In this document: positions 50,495-58,238 of the stretch, piece after piece
How positions within the stretch are numbered: the first letter of the stretch is position 1
Layout of the letters: the number at the start of each line of letters is the position of its first letter
DNA from: Pseudomonas sp. GD04019
Lineage (GTDB): Bacteria; Pseudomonadota; Gammaproteobacteria; Pseudomonadales; Pseudomonadaceae
Reading direction: 5' to 3'
DNA: 64,000 bases
Assembly (NCBI RefSeq): GCF_029837695.1
Contig: NZ_JAOEEA010000013.1
Coordinates: 85,663 to 149,662 of the forward strand
Program-made: the position numbers and the translations under genes
Notes under the pieces: model-generated
The model's input: only the letters and a program-made list of their open reading frames with translations
The model's database searches: none
What the model was told of the DNA's origin: nothing

Positions 50495-51258
50495 AAGAAC
50501 TGCTGCTGGTCGGCATCGGCGCCGGCGACCCGGACTACATCACCCAACAGGCGATCAAGGCCCTGCGCCGCAGCGATGTGATCTTCCTGATGGACAAGGG
50601 TCCGGCCAAATACAAGCTCAACGCCCTGCGCCGGGAAATCTGCGAGCGCTTCCTCGACGGCCACCACCCGCGCTTCGCCGAAGGCCAACAGCCAGAACGC
50701 GAACGTGACGCCGCCGACTACCGCGCCAGCGTGGACGAGCTGAACCGCGACAAGCAGGCGGTGTTCGAGCAACTGATCGACGAGCAGATGAAAGAGGGTG
50801 AAGTGGCCGCCTTTATGGTCTGGGGCGACCCCTCGCTGTACGACAGCAGCATCCGCATCATCGAATCCATCGCCGCCGCACGCAGCGACCTCAGCTATGA
50901 CGTGATCCCCGGCATCACCAGCCTGCAGGCCCTCACCGCCCGCCACCGCGTACCGCTGAACCAGATCGGCCGCGCCGTGGAAATCACCACCGGCCGCCTG
51001 CTCGCCGAAGGCTGGCCGCAGGGTGTGGACAGCGTGGCGGTGATGCTCGATGCCAAGGACACCTACCTACGGTTTGTCGGGCAGGGGCTGCAGATTTATT
51101 GGGGGGCGTATGTGGGGACGGCGGATGAGATTTTGATTGCTGGGGCGCTGGATGAGGTGGCGGAGCGGATTGCGGCGACTCGCGCGGAGGCGCGGGAGAG
51201 GAATGGGTGGATTATGGACAGCTACTTGCTACGCAAAGAGGATGCGGTAAGTGCATGA
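50491..51258 (+). CDS. cobF: Precorrin-6A synthase (deacetylating)
   Basis: The 255-residue SAM-dependent methyltransferase methylates C1 and expels acetate in the aerobic route. Motifs are LLVGIGAGDPDYITQQAI (residues 4-21), VIFLMDKG, FMVWGDPSLYDSS and VIPGITSLQALTARH. The last third (from about 51070) uses many codons ending in G or T, visibly unlike the first part, although the protein remains family-like. It is the end of the chlI-VWA-cobF group. As I recall, P. aeruginosa has cbiD instead of cobF. Confidence 0.95.
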   Translation: MKELLLVGIGAGDPDYITQQAIKALRRSDVIFLMDKGPAKYKLNALRREICERFLDGHHPRFAEGQQPERERDAADYRASVDELNRDKQAVFEQLIDEQMKEGEVAAFMVWGDPSLYDSSIRIIESIAAARSDLSYDVIPGITSLQALTARHRVPLNQIGRAVEITTGRLLAEGWPQGVDSVAVMLDAKDTYLRFVGQGLQIYWGAYVGTADEILIAGALDEVAERIAATRAEARERNGWIMDSYLLRKEDAVSA

Positions 51259-51302
51259 AGAGCGCGGCAGTGTACAAAGAACCCTAATCCTCTTCCACAC
51301 AG

Positions 51303-51315
51303 GGAGATAATCTCC
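51303..51315 (+). promoter_or_regulatory. Short palindrome upstream of the HEPN-like gene
   Basis: GGAGAT-A-ATCTCC is a perfect 6-bp inverted repeat, 58 nt upstream of the ATG. It contains GATAAT, which could serve as a -10. It may be an operator or promoter; no clear -35 is visible. Confidence 0.35.
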
Positions 51316-51372
51316 AACAAGCCGCAAGAGAAGTAACGCTGTACTCAAGGTCGTTCGTTTGGTGAGGCCACT

Positions 51373-52389
51373 ATGAAACATGAAGTTATTCTGGAGCTGG
51401 GAAGAATAGGCCGGACATGGGGATATGACTTAGGCTGGGAAAGCATCTGTAAAGCTGATATCGAAATTTGGAAATCTGCGGAACAGCTGTTCAATAAAAA
51501 GTCATATTTTCATGAAGACATGGAAATCAAGCTATCTGTAGATCTTAGCTTAATTACAAACTGGTATGAGGGCTTTTACCAGCGAGGACTTTCCAAAGAA
51601 AGCAAATATTTAGATGCTTGGAGCGGGAGATTGGCCTTTACGGTAGAGTTTCTAGGGGGAGACGACAGTAAGAAGAAAAACACTCATTATGCTCGGCATT
51701 TCGTTGAAAAGTTCATTTACGACATTTTTATTGTGATGAACCTCTCCCTACCAGGGTCCTGCGAATTCCTAAATCTTATTTTCGATGAAGACAATTATCA
51801 ACTTAGAGGCAGACTACTTCTATCTTCTTATAATTTTGAAAATGGACATCTAGCCTTTTTGAGAGGAGATAGCATCGCCCCTAAAACAATATCAATTGAA
51901 AAGACTTTTCAATGGTATGAAAGCCTGAATTTATCAGTTAAGCAAAAATCTGATTCTAATCTAGAGAGTGCGATATTCGCACTTCTACATATCTGCAAAT
52001 CGAATATGGATGTAACATCTATTGTATGGATGTTTCATGCGCTTGAAGCGATTTATAAAGCACGTGTAGGCGAGAACTTTACAAATCTTATTTGCAGGAT
52101 GGCTTTCCTTTTTGGCTTTAACTCTAAGCAGGAAAATTTTCTAAAGAAAGAGCTTAGAAAAATATACGATCTAAGAAGCTCTTTTGTTCACGGGGGATAC
52201 AAAATATACCATCCCATGGAAAACGAACAGCTTGATCCCAGAGTGAGCGAGCATAGGTACAAGGAGTATGAGGCATGCCAAGTAGGCTTTGATCTTGTTG
52301 TTCTATCACTTCAGAGACTTATAGAAATGGGGTGGGTTGGAATTGAACTCCGAGAAGAGATACTAGGAATTTCTCTAAACAAAGAATAG
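51373..52389 (+). CDS. AT-rich HEPN-like (Apea-type) protein, candidate defence RNase
   Basis: A 338-residue protein in strikingly AT-rich DNA (sampled lines about 30-40% GC, against well over 60% around it). Near the C-terminus, LRKIYDLRSSFVHGG (residues 261-275) carries the R-x4-H motif of HEPN RNases (Arg268, His273), in the context typical of Apea-like HEPN domains. The region before it (about 195-260) is helical. The N-terminal half is mixed alpha/beta and unrecognised. GAGG precedes the ATG by 7 nt. It has no partner gene, so it may be a solitary abortive-infection factor. Function is inferred from the motif. Confidence 0.65.
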   Translation: MKHEVILELGRIGRTWGYDLGWESICKADIEIWKSAEQLFNKKSYFHEDMEIKLSVDLSLITNWYEGFYQRGLSKESKYLDAWSGRLAFTVEFLGGDDSKKKNTHYARHFVEKFIYDIFIVMNLSLPGSCEFLNLIFDEDNYQLRGRLLLSSYNFENGHLAFLRGDSIAPKTISIEKTFQWYESLNLSVKQKSDSNLESAIFALLHICKSNMDVTSIVWMFHALEAIYKARVGENFTNLICRMAFLFGFNSKQENFLKKELRKIYDLRSSFVHGGYKIYHPMENEQLDPRVSEHRYKEYEACQVGFDLVVLSLQRLIEMGWVGIELREEILGISLNKE

Positions 52390-52608
52390 CTCTTAGATGT
52401 TAAATGAAACTATCCAAGCGCTAATATACAGAGCAGACGGTGGCAGACCGCGTTTTTTTTGCAGATGCATCGATTCTGAATCGCAACTTCTCCTCGGCTG
52501 AAACTACAGATTTCGCCTTGCACGGCGAGTCACTTGACTCGCTTCGCTCGCCCTTCGGGCCAGCCTGCGGCTGTTACTCCGCTTCGCTCCGTATCTCTTT
52601 GATCGCGC

Positions 52609-52790
52609 AGAAAGTAACCAAAGAGAAAGCGCGCCCAGCATCCGGGCTTCGCTGCGCGAAACTTCCCCCTCCGGTGCTGCTCCGGGGGCCGGCTTGCAAG
52701 GGCCATCCATGGCCCTTCAAGCCTCTCGCCGCATCCATGCGGCTCGTCCCCCTGCGCAACACTTCCACTCGGCCTCCTGACGGGGATTCA
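52609..52790 (+). repeat. Intergenic repeat, left inverted copy
   Basis: It starts at AAAGTAACCAAAGAG and runs through CATCCGGGCTTCGCTGCGC, GGGCCATCCATGGCCC, CCGCATCCATGCGGCTC and CGGCCTCCTGACGGGG. Each block has a counterpart in the same order on the reverse strand of 52975-53140. Reading frames here encode only Arg/Pro/Ser-rich shadows. Confidence 0.75.
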
Positions 52791-52853
52791 GCTCCGAGTT
52801 GCTTGATTTGTCTAAGCGCTACGCGCCCGAAGGAGTTAGCAGGGCTCGCTTTC

Positions 52854-52926
52854 GTAGGGTGGTCTCGCCGCAGGCAGCCCTCCACACCGGAACGGTGTAC
52901 TGCCCTTCGGGCGAGTAACGCCCTAC
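52854..52926. repeat. GTAGGG palindromic repeat, diverged copy 3
   Basis: This 73-bp segment has inverted ends GTAGGGTGGT / TAACGCCCTAC (GTAGGGYG conserved) and inner hairpins (CCGGAACGG, GCCCTTCGGGC). It has the same length as the copy at 47168. It lies in the centre of the inverted repeat block. Confidence 0.55.
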
Positions 52927-52974
52927 AGAAGCAGCATCGCGCCTTCAGGCAACTCCCTGCCCCCCTTCAGAAGG

Positions 52975-53140
52975 CCGAACGGAATCATTACGGAAGGGGT
53001 TGAGCGGCATGGATGCCGCGAGAGCGACGATGGGCCAAGGATGGCCCTTCGTCGCGTGCCCCTGGAGCAATGATGGAGTGAGGGAAGTCGAGCGCAGCGA
53101 GACCCGGATGGTGGGGGCAAGACCTTTTGGTTCCTTTTGG
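52975..53140 (-). repeat. Intergenic repeat, right inverted copy
   Basis: Read on the minus strand it gives AAAAGGAACCAAAAGG, CATCCGGGTCTCGCTGCGC, GGGCCATCCTTGGCCC, CGGCATCCATGCCGCTC and CGGCCTTCTGAAGGGG, a diverged copy of 52609-52790. Together the pair and its spacer fill the 904-nt gap between the HEPN-like gene and the flavin reductase. I see no protein gene in that gap. Confidence 0.75.
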
Positions 53141-53293
53141 GGCGTTTGCCAAAAGGGACCCGCCCAGCAGGGCGGAACCACTGCTCCAGCCGACCAAGAA
53201 ATCGGTAGGAAACAAAACTTCCAAGCCAACACGAGTTGCAGAACCGGAGCCAGAGAGGCGAGCATCAGGCCAACCTCGCAGTAAGGAACCGCA

Positions 53294-53863
53294 ATGAATT
53301 CCCACCAAATTCCCGTCGACCTCGCCAAGGCCTACCGCCTCCTCAACCACGGCCCAACCGTCCTGGTCTCCGCCCGCCACGACGGCGTCGACAACGTCAT
53401 GGCCGCCGCCTGGGCCTGCGTTCTCGACTTCTCCCCACCCAAGCTCACCGTGGTGCTGGACAAGGCTACCCGCACCCGCGAACTGATCGAACGCAGCGGC
53501 CGCTTCGTCATCCAGGTACCCACCGCCGCCCAGCTGCAACTGACCAACACAGTCGGCAACCACAGCCTCAAGGACGACCCGGACAAGCTGGCCAAGGCCG
53601 GCGTCGAACTGTTCGACATGCCCGGCCACGACCTGCCCTTCGTGCAAGGCTGCTCCGCCTGGATGGCCTGCGAGCTGATCGCCGAGACGCACAACCAGAA
53701 CACCTACGACCTGTTCATCGGCGAAGTGGTCGGTGCCTGGGCGGATGACCGCGTGTTCCGCGAGGGCCGCTGGCACTTCGAGGAGGCCGACCCGGCCTGG
53801 CGCAGCCTGCACCATGTGGCCGGGGGGCATTTCTACGCCATTGGCGAGGCGCTCAAGGCCTAG
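53294..53863 (+). CDS. Flavin reductase family protein (FMN-binding)
   Basis: The 189-residue protein has the flavin reductase-like split-barrel pattern: GPTVLVSARHDGVDNVMAAAWACVLDFSPPKLTVVLDKATRTRELIERSGRFVIQVPT (about 20-77) and a later CSAWMACELIAE strand. It binds FMN and probably reduces it, or supports an unknown monooxygenase. AAGGAAC precedes the ATG. Its stop overlaps that of the convergent hydrolase gene by 4 nt. Confidence 0.9.
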   Translation: MNSHQIPVDLAKAYRLLNHGPTVLVSARHDGVDNVMAAAWACVLDFSPPKLTVVLDKATRTRELIERSGRFVIQVPTAAQLQLTNTVGNHSLKDDPDKLAKAGVELFDMPGHDLPFVQGCSAWMACELIAETHNQNTYDLFIGEVVGAWADDRVFREGRWHFEEADPAWRSLHHVAGGHFYAIGEALKA

Positions 53864-54711
53864 GAACGCTCACCCTGGACGAAGGCCGCTATATGCCTGG
53901 CGCAGGCCAGCGGGTATTGCAGGTGCGGACCGTGGCCGGAGCTGGGCAGGGTCAACAGATGCAGGGTCGGCAGCGCGCCGCTGAGGGCGTGCCAGTTCTC
54001 CACCGGGAAGACGATGTCGTGGCTGCCGCCAATGTGCAGCACGGGAATGCCCGTGCGCTTGAGTGCGTCCAGCAGCGGCGGTAGCGGGATGATCGAGTTG
54101 CGCGGCCCATCGCCCAGTTGCTGGCCGGCCCACTCGTGAGGCACCGGCGGGCACTGGCCTGATGTACGCGAAGCGATGCGCGCGGCCGACTGGGTTGCCG
54201 CCGCGCGGCTCTCCTGGGACAGCGGCTCGAAGAACAGGTGGACGAAATCTTCGAAGTCGTTTTCCCGCCTTGCCAGTTTGTAGAACAGCGGCTCGCCCAG
54301 GCGCACCAGCTCACCAGGCGGCGTGGTGCCGAACAGCACTAGGTGGCTGATCAATTGCGGCGCCTGCAGGAACACCAGCTGCGCGGCGATACCTCCGAGC
54401 GACCAGCCGCCGAGAACCAGGCGTTGCAGGCCGAGGGCGGCGATCAGGTCGAGAATGTCGCGGGCCAGGCGCGCCGGGTCGTAACTGGGCTCGCCGCCGG
54501 ACAGGCCCAAGCCGCTGTAGTCGAACACGTACACCCTGAAGCCCTGCTCGGCGAGCGCATCGAGGAACAGCGGATCCCAGTCATCCATGGTGCCGCGAAA
54601 GCGCACGCACAGCAGCAATGGCACGCCCTCGCCGATCACCCGATAGGCCAGGCGGCGGCCATTGCTCTCGACAAACTGGTTGGGTACCTGGTGGGCGGGC
54701 TGGTGCGGCAT
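53860..54711 (-). CDS. Alpha/beta hydrolase
   Basis: The 283-residue protein has the fold's nucleophile elbow GGWSLGGIAAQ (Ser at about 108), the oxyanion region LLLCVRFRGTMDDWDP, an acidic residue in GGSHDIVFP, and the catalytic His in SSGHGPHLQYP. The N-terminus has no signal peptide. Substrate unknown; it resembles haloperoxidase/esterase-like hydrolases. GAGGAG lies upstream of the ATG at 54711. It converges with the flavin reductase. Confidence 0.9.
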   Translation of the reverse strand: MPHQPAHQVPNQFVESNGRRLAYRVIGEGVPLLLCVRFRGTMDDWDPLFLDALAEQGFRVYVFDYSGLGLSGGEPSYDPARLARDILDLIAALGLQRLVLGGWSLGGIAAQLVFLQAPQLISHLVLFGTTPPGELVRLGEPLFYKLARRENDFEDFVHLFFEPLSQESRAAATQSAARIASRTSGQCPPVPHEWAGQQLGDGPRNSIIPLPPLLDALKRTGIPVLHIGGSHDIVFPVENWHALSGALPTLHLLTLPSSGHGPHLQYPLACARHIAAFVQGERS

Positions 54712-54757
54712 GGCGAGCGACTCCTCTGCTGGACTCCGGAGAGCGTAGCCGGCCCCA

Positions 54758-55657
54758 TCACATGCGGAACGATTCGCCCGCCTGCGCATTGCCCTCGAGG
54801 TGCACTTTGGCTCGCCGCATCAACGCCGGTATCTCGCTCACCAGGTAGTCCCAGAATCGTTCGTTGTTCACCGTCTCGGCCACTATCCGGGGCGGCAGAA
54901 AGCGCTGCATTTCCTTGCGGAAGTCTGTTTTTACCTGCGGATCGCTGGACAGCGAGACGACACGCTCATCCGCCCTGGCCAGGAAGTCCGGCACCAGCAC
55001 GCGGTGATCGCCCAGCTTGCCTGGCAGCAGTTGCAGCGCCGGCTCGACACCCTGCTGTTTCAGCCACAGCAGGTCCCAGAGGTCACGATTCTTGATGCGG
55101 CCACGACGCAGGGCGAAGGCCAGAATCTTGTCCACATAGATTTCTTCCAGCGCCTCGGCATTGAGGATCAAGCCCTGGGTGCCCATGTCCACGCCATAGG
55201 GATTGAGCAGGGTCTTCGGCGTGCTCAGGTACGTGGGGATGGCGCAGACATCGATGTTGATGCGCTGGGCCGGCATGCTGCGCGCTTCCGGCCGGGTCTG
55301 GATCTTCAGCTTCCAGGTGTCGACATTGCCCGACTCCTTGCTCGGCTCACTGACCTCCACCTGCAGGCCGTACTTGGTCTGCAACCTGTCGATCAGGGTG
55401 GCCTTCAGCTGGGACAGATCGGCGCGGTCGAAATCGGCGCCTCCGGTGAAATCCAGGTCCTCGCTCAAGCGATTGGAACCGTAGCAGGCACGCAGGCAGG
55501 TGCCGCCGATAAAGCAGAGTTTCTCCAGCATGCCGGCCTCGCTCAGGGCCAGCATGATGTCGTGATGCAGCAGCTCCTTCTCCACCACGACGCGCAGGCG
55601 CGCCAGGTCTCCGTTTTGGACGAGGGCCTGGTCCACCAGGCGATCAAACAAGCTCAT
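54758..55657 (-). CDS. abiEii: AbiEii/AbiGii-family nucleotidyltransferase toxin
   Basis: The 299-residue toxin has the nucleotidyltransferase motif CFIGGTCLRACYGSNRLSEDLDF (about 48-70), with catalytic Asp residues in EDLDF, a third acidic strand INIDVCAI, and the helical EIYVDKILAFALRRGRIKNRDLWDLLWL. Known relatives inhibit growth by modifying RNA (tRNA 3' ends in some). The ATG at 55657 has GGAG 8 nt upstream and overlaps the antitoxin gene by 14 nt. Confidence 0.9.
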   Translation of the reverse strand: MSLFDRLVDQALVQNGDLARLRVVVEKELLHHDIMLALSEAGMLEKLCFIGGTCLRACYGSNRLSEDLDFTGGADFDRADLSQLKATLIDRLQTKYGLQVEVSEPSKESGNVDTWKLKIQTRPEARSMPAQRINIDVCAIPTYLSTPKTLLNPYGVDMGTQGLILNAEALEEIYVDKILAFALRRGRIKNRDLWDLLWLKQQGVEPALQLLPGKLGDHRVLVPDFLARADERVVSLSSDPQVKTDFRKEMQRFLPPRIVAETVNNERFWDYLVSEIPALMRRAKVHLEGNAQAGESFRM

Positions 55658-56213
55658 GGGCTGCACTCCAGTCGATCAGGTCGAGATTGCGCTTCGCCAC
55701 CTTCATATCGCGCAGCGCCAGGGCTGGAGATGCGCGCCACAGGCGGCAGCGCTCGTCATAGACGAGCTGCTCGCTCAGGTCCTGCGGCCTCTGCCGGGTA
55801 TGCACGAACTCGATGGTGCCCCAGTGGCCGCACTCGATACGGCTGGAGCGCCCCGAGGACATCAGCGTGACCCAGTTCAGCGGGATCTGCGAAATGATGC
55901 CGGCGTCGCTGAGTGCGGTTTCCAGGCTGATGTAGTTGAACTCCTGGGCACGCAAGCGGGCCGCCGCATGAAACAGCAGTAACCCGGAACCGGGCCGGGC
56001 CGGGCGGTAGAGATACAGGCCACGGCAAACACGCTCCAGCCTGCCCTCCTTGGCCGCCCGGCTGAGCAAGGCGCGATAGGCCTCGACGGAAATATCCGGC
56101 ACCAGGGCGCGGACGTCCGAAGGGGTGAACAGGTAGCGGTCTGGGGAGGCAAGCGAGTCCAGGCCGCCATACAAGCGGCGAATGGGCTGGCTGCTTTCGC
56201 GGCGCGTTTCCAT
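55644..56213 (-). CDS. abiEi: AbiEi-family antitoxin/transcriptional repressor
   Basis: The 189-residue protein has an N-terminal winged helix (LFTPSDVRALVPDISVEAYRALLSRAAKEGRLERVCRGLYLYRP, about 28-72) and a C-terminal AbiEi antitoxin domain (about 80-185). Such type IV antitoxins autorepress by binding inverted repeats in their promoter. A 16-bp perfect inverted repeat and a smaller palindrome lie just upstream. Translation of the toxin is coupled to it. Confidence 0.9.
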   Translation of the reverse strand: METRRESSQPIRRLYGGLDSLASPDRYLFTPSDVRALVPDISVEAYRALLSRAAKEGRLERVCRGLYLYRPARPGSGLLLFHAAARLRAQEFNYISLETALSDAGIISQIPLNWVTLMSSGRSSRIECGHWGTIEFVHTRQRPQDLSEQLVYDERCRLWRASPALALRDMKVAKRNLDLIDWSAAHELV

Positions 56214-56231
56214 GGCGATAGCTCAACGGAA

Positions 56232-56315
56232 AGTTACAGTAACTGTCACTTAGCGTAGAACTGGATAGTCCAAGACTCAACAGAAAATGATGATAACAGT
56301 CATTTTCTGTTGAGT
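56232..56315 (-). promoter_or_regulatory. abiE promoter region with two inverted repeats
   Basis: A perfect 16-bp inverted repeat (ACTCAACAGAAAATGA, 56275-56290, and its complement 56300-56315, 9-nt spacer) and a smaller palindrome AGTTAC-A-GTAACT (56232-56244) lie upstream of abiEi. TTGAGT at the end of the large repeat and TACGCT 17 nt later form a possible promoter. AbiEi relatives bind two such repeats. The large repeat is also 7 nt from the cobJ stop and might act as its terminator. Confidence 0.6.
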
Positions 56316-56321
56316 AGCTGC

Positions 56322-57980
56322 TCAAGTTTGCGGATACCAACGCGGCGTATACACCCACTCGCCGCCGCCCTGACGCGGGAAGCGCCGGGTCTGGCTGGAG
56401 CCGATGATCACCAGGGTGCGCATGTCCACCAGTTCCGCGGTCAGCTCACCGAGGGTGAGTACGCGCAGCGCCTCGGCCGGGCGGCCGATGTCGCGGCCGA
56501 GTACCACCAGGGTCTGCGGTTCGCGGTGCTGGCGCAGTAGGTCGAGAGCACGGCCGAGCTGCCAGGGACGCGCCTTGGAGATCGGATTGTAGAAGGCCAT
56601 GGCCAGGTCCGCAGCGGCGGCGTGCTGCAGGCGCTTCTCGATCACCGCCCAGGGCTTGAGGTTGTCGGACAGCGAGATCAGGCAGAAGTCGTGCCCCAGC
56701 GGCGCGCCGGCCTTGGCCGCAGCGGCCAGGGCGGCAGAGATGCCGGGCAGCACCTCCAGTTCCACGCCCTGCCAGCGCGCTTCGCGGGAAGCCTCCAGCG
56801 CCTCCATTACCGCGGCGGCCATGGCGAACACGCCGGGGTCGCCGGAGGACACCATCACCACCCGCCGGCCCTGCGCAGCCAGTTCGAAGGCATGGGCGGC
56901 GCGCTGCAATTCCTCGCGGTTATCGCTGGCATGCAGGCACTGATCCGCGCGATAGGGCCCGGCCATGGTCACGTAGGTCTCGTAGCCGAGCACGTCCTCG
57001 GCCTCGTCCAGCGCACGGCGCACGGCCGGGGCCAGCAGCTCGGCACAACCGGGGCCGATACCGACCACGCTGAGGCGACCACGTGGGCGGCCGATGGCGG
57101 CAGCGGCTTGCGGGCTGTCGGCCAGATGCAGACTCAGCCCCGGCGCCTCGTAGCAGGCCAGCGGCAGCGCCGTGTTCGACTCGATGAAACGCAGTGGCAC
57201 CTTCAGATCGGCAGCCGCCTGTTCGGCGAACGGCAGCGAGTGCCCTTCGCCTTCGACCAGCAAGGCGGCCAAGGCAGCCTCGGCTAGACCGGCTTCGGCC
57301 AATGCGGCGCGCAGTTGGGCAGCCAGCTCGGCAGAAAAATCGGTGCAACGCGCCAACCCCCGGCGCGGATGAATCAGCAGCGCATCGTCACCGCTGCTGG
57401 CGGCCACATCGATGCGCAGGCAGCGCTCGCCCTCGGCATGCAGCGGCAGGTTGGCCTGCTGCAGCCAGGGTGCCTCCCCCTCGACACGCAGACGCGCACC
57501 GCCGAGCAGGTCGCTGACCAGGCGCTTGCCCTGCTCCAGGTCGGCCAGGGCGTAGCCCTGCGGCGGGTCGAGCAGGCAGGTGCCGAAGCGCAGCTCGCCG
57601 CTGGTGGTAATGGCCGGCGCCACCGCCAGCCACTCGCCCAGCTCGCGGGCCAGGCGGTTAACTCCAGCCAGGCCGCCGAGCAGCGGCACCACGGCGCTGC
57701 CGTCCTCGGCCAGGGCCAGCACCGGCGGCTCCATGCCCTTTTCCACCAATGCCGAAGCCATGCTGCGAATCACGATGCCGGCGGCGCACAGGGCGATGAT
57801 GGGCGTGCCGGCGCGGTACAGGCCGCGCAGGTGTTCGGCGAACTCGCGGTAGGTTTGGTCCACCTCGTCCACCCGCCCGGCCAGGCCGTGGATACGTGCC
57901 TGCGGGTAGCGCTGCTGCACGCGGCGCGCGGTAGTCAGCGCAGAGGCGCCGAGGATGACGATGGCGGGGACTGGACTCAT
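56322..57980 (-). CDS. cobJ: CbiG-CobJ fusion: precorrin-3B C17-methyltransferase
   Basis: A 552-residue fusion. The N-terminal part (about 1-300) is CbiG-like: LCAAGIVIRSMASALVEKGMEPPVLALAEDGSAVVPLLGGLAGVNRLARELGEWL and a C-terminal CobE-like segment. The C-terminal part (about 303-545) is the CobJ methyltransferase with LSVVGIGPGCAELLAPAVRRAL, GYETYVTMAG, VSSGDPGVFAMAAAVME and LPGISAALAAAAKAGAPLGHDFC. CobJ contracts the ring while methylating C17. GGAG precedes the ATG at 57980. It is the last cob gene of this unit. Confidence 0.95.
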   Translation of the reverse strand: MSPVPAIVILGASALTTARRVQQRYPQARIHGLAGRVDEVDQTYREFAEHLRGLYRAGTPIIALCAAGIVIRSMASALVEKGMEPPVLALAEDGSAVVPLLGGLAGVNRLARELGEWLAVAPAITTSGELRFGTCLLDPPQGYALADLEQGKRLVSDLLGGARLRVEGEAPWLQQANLPLHAEGERCLRIDVAASSGDDALLIHPRRGLARCTDFSAELAAQLRAALAEAGLAEAALAALLVEGEGHSLPFAEQAAADLKVPLRFIESNTALPLACYEAPGLSLHLADSPQAAAAIGRPRGRLSVVGIGPGCAELLAPAVRRALDEAEDVLGYETYVTMAGPYRADQCLHASDNREELQRAAHAFELAAQGRRVVMVSSGDPGVFAMAAAVMEALEASREARWQGVELEVLPGISAALAAAAKAGAPLGHDFCLISLSDNLKPWAVIEKRLQHAAAADLAMAFYNPISKARPWQLGRALDLLRQHREPQTLVVLGRDIGRPAEALRVLTLGELTAELVDMRTLVIIGSSQTRRFPRQGGGEWVYTPRWYPQT

Positions 57981-58049
57981 GCTGGCGCTCCGTCTGAACA
58001 ATCAAGGCGCTGAGCCCGAGCCCCGTGCCCCTCAAGCAGCTCGGGCAAC

Positions 58050-58219
58050 TCCCTCTCCCATTGGGAGACGACTGCAGGGATGCAGGAGGTAGGGCGACGC
58101 AGGAAGCCAAAGCCGAGGGTTGGGGTGAGGGATGAGAGAGCCCACCGCGCTTCATGGACGATTCCAGCCGCCTGCAACATCCCTCTCCCCCGGCCCCTCT
58201 CCCGGGGGGAGAGGGGAGG
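58050..58219. repeat. CCCTCTCCC palindromic repeat, copy 4
   Basis: A longer element (about 170 bp) in the cobI-cobJ gap. It begins CTCCCTCTCCCATTGGGAGA, has GGGTTGGGGTGAGGGATGAGAG in the middle, and ends CCCTCTCCCCCGGCCCCTCT...GGGGGGAGAGGGG. Confidence 0.8.
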
Positions 58220-58238
58220 AAAAGCTGCGCTCATCAAA

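Noticed and set aside
52854..52926. Treating the GTAGGG segment as unrelated to the other palindromes
   Set aside because: Length (73 bp) and the conserved end GTAGGGYG match the copies at 20840 and 47168, so I list it as a diverged copy with lower confidence.
52440..53328. Several open frames of 65-190 codons in the repeat block
   Set aside because: They arise from GC-rich repeats and their inverted copies on both strands; the products are low-complexity, and the pairing of the two repeat copies explains the conservation.
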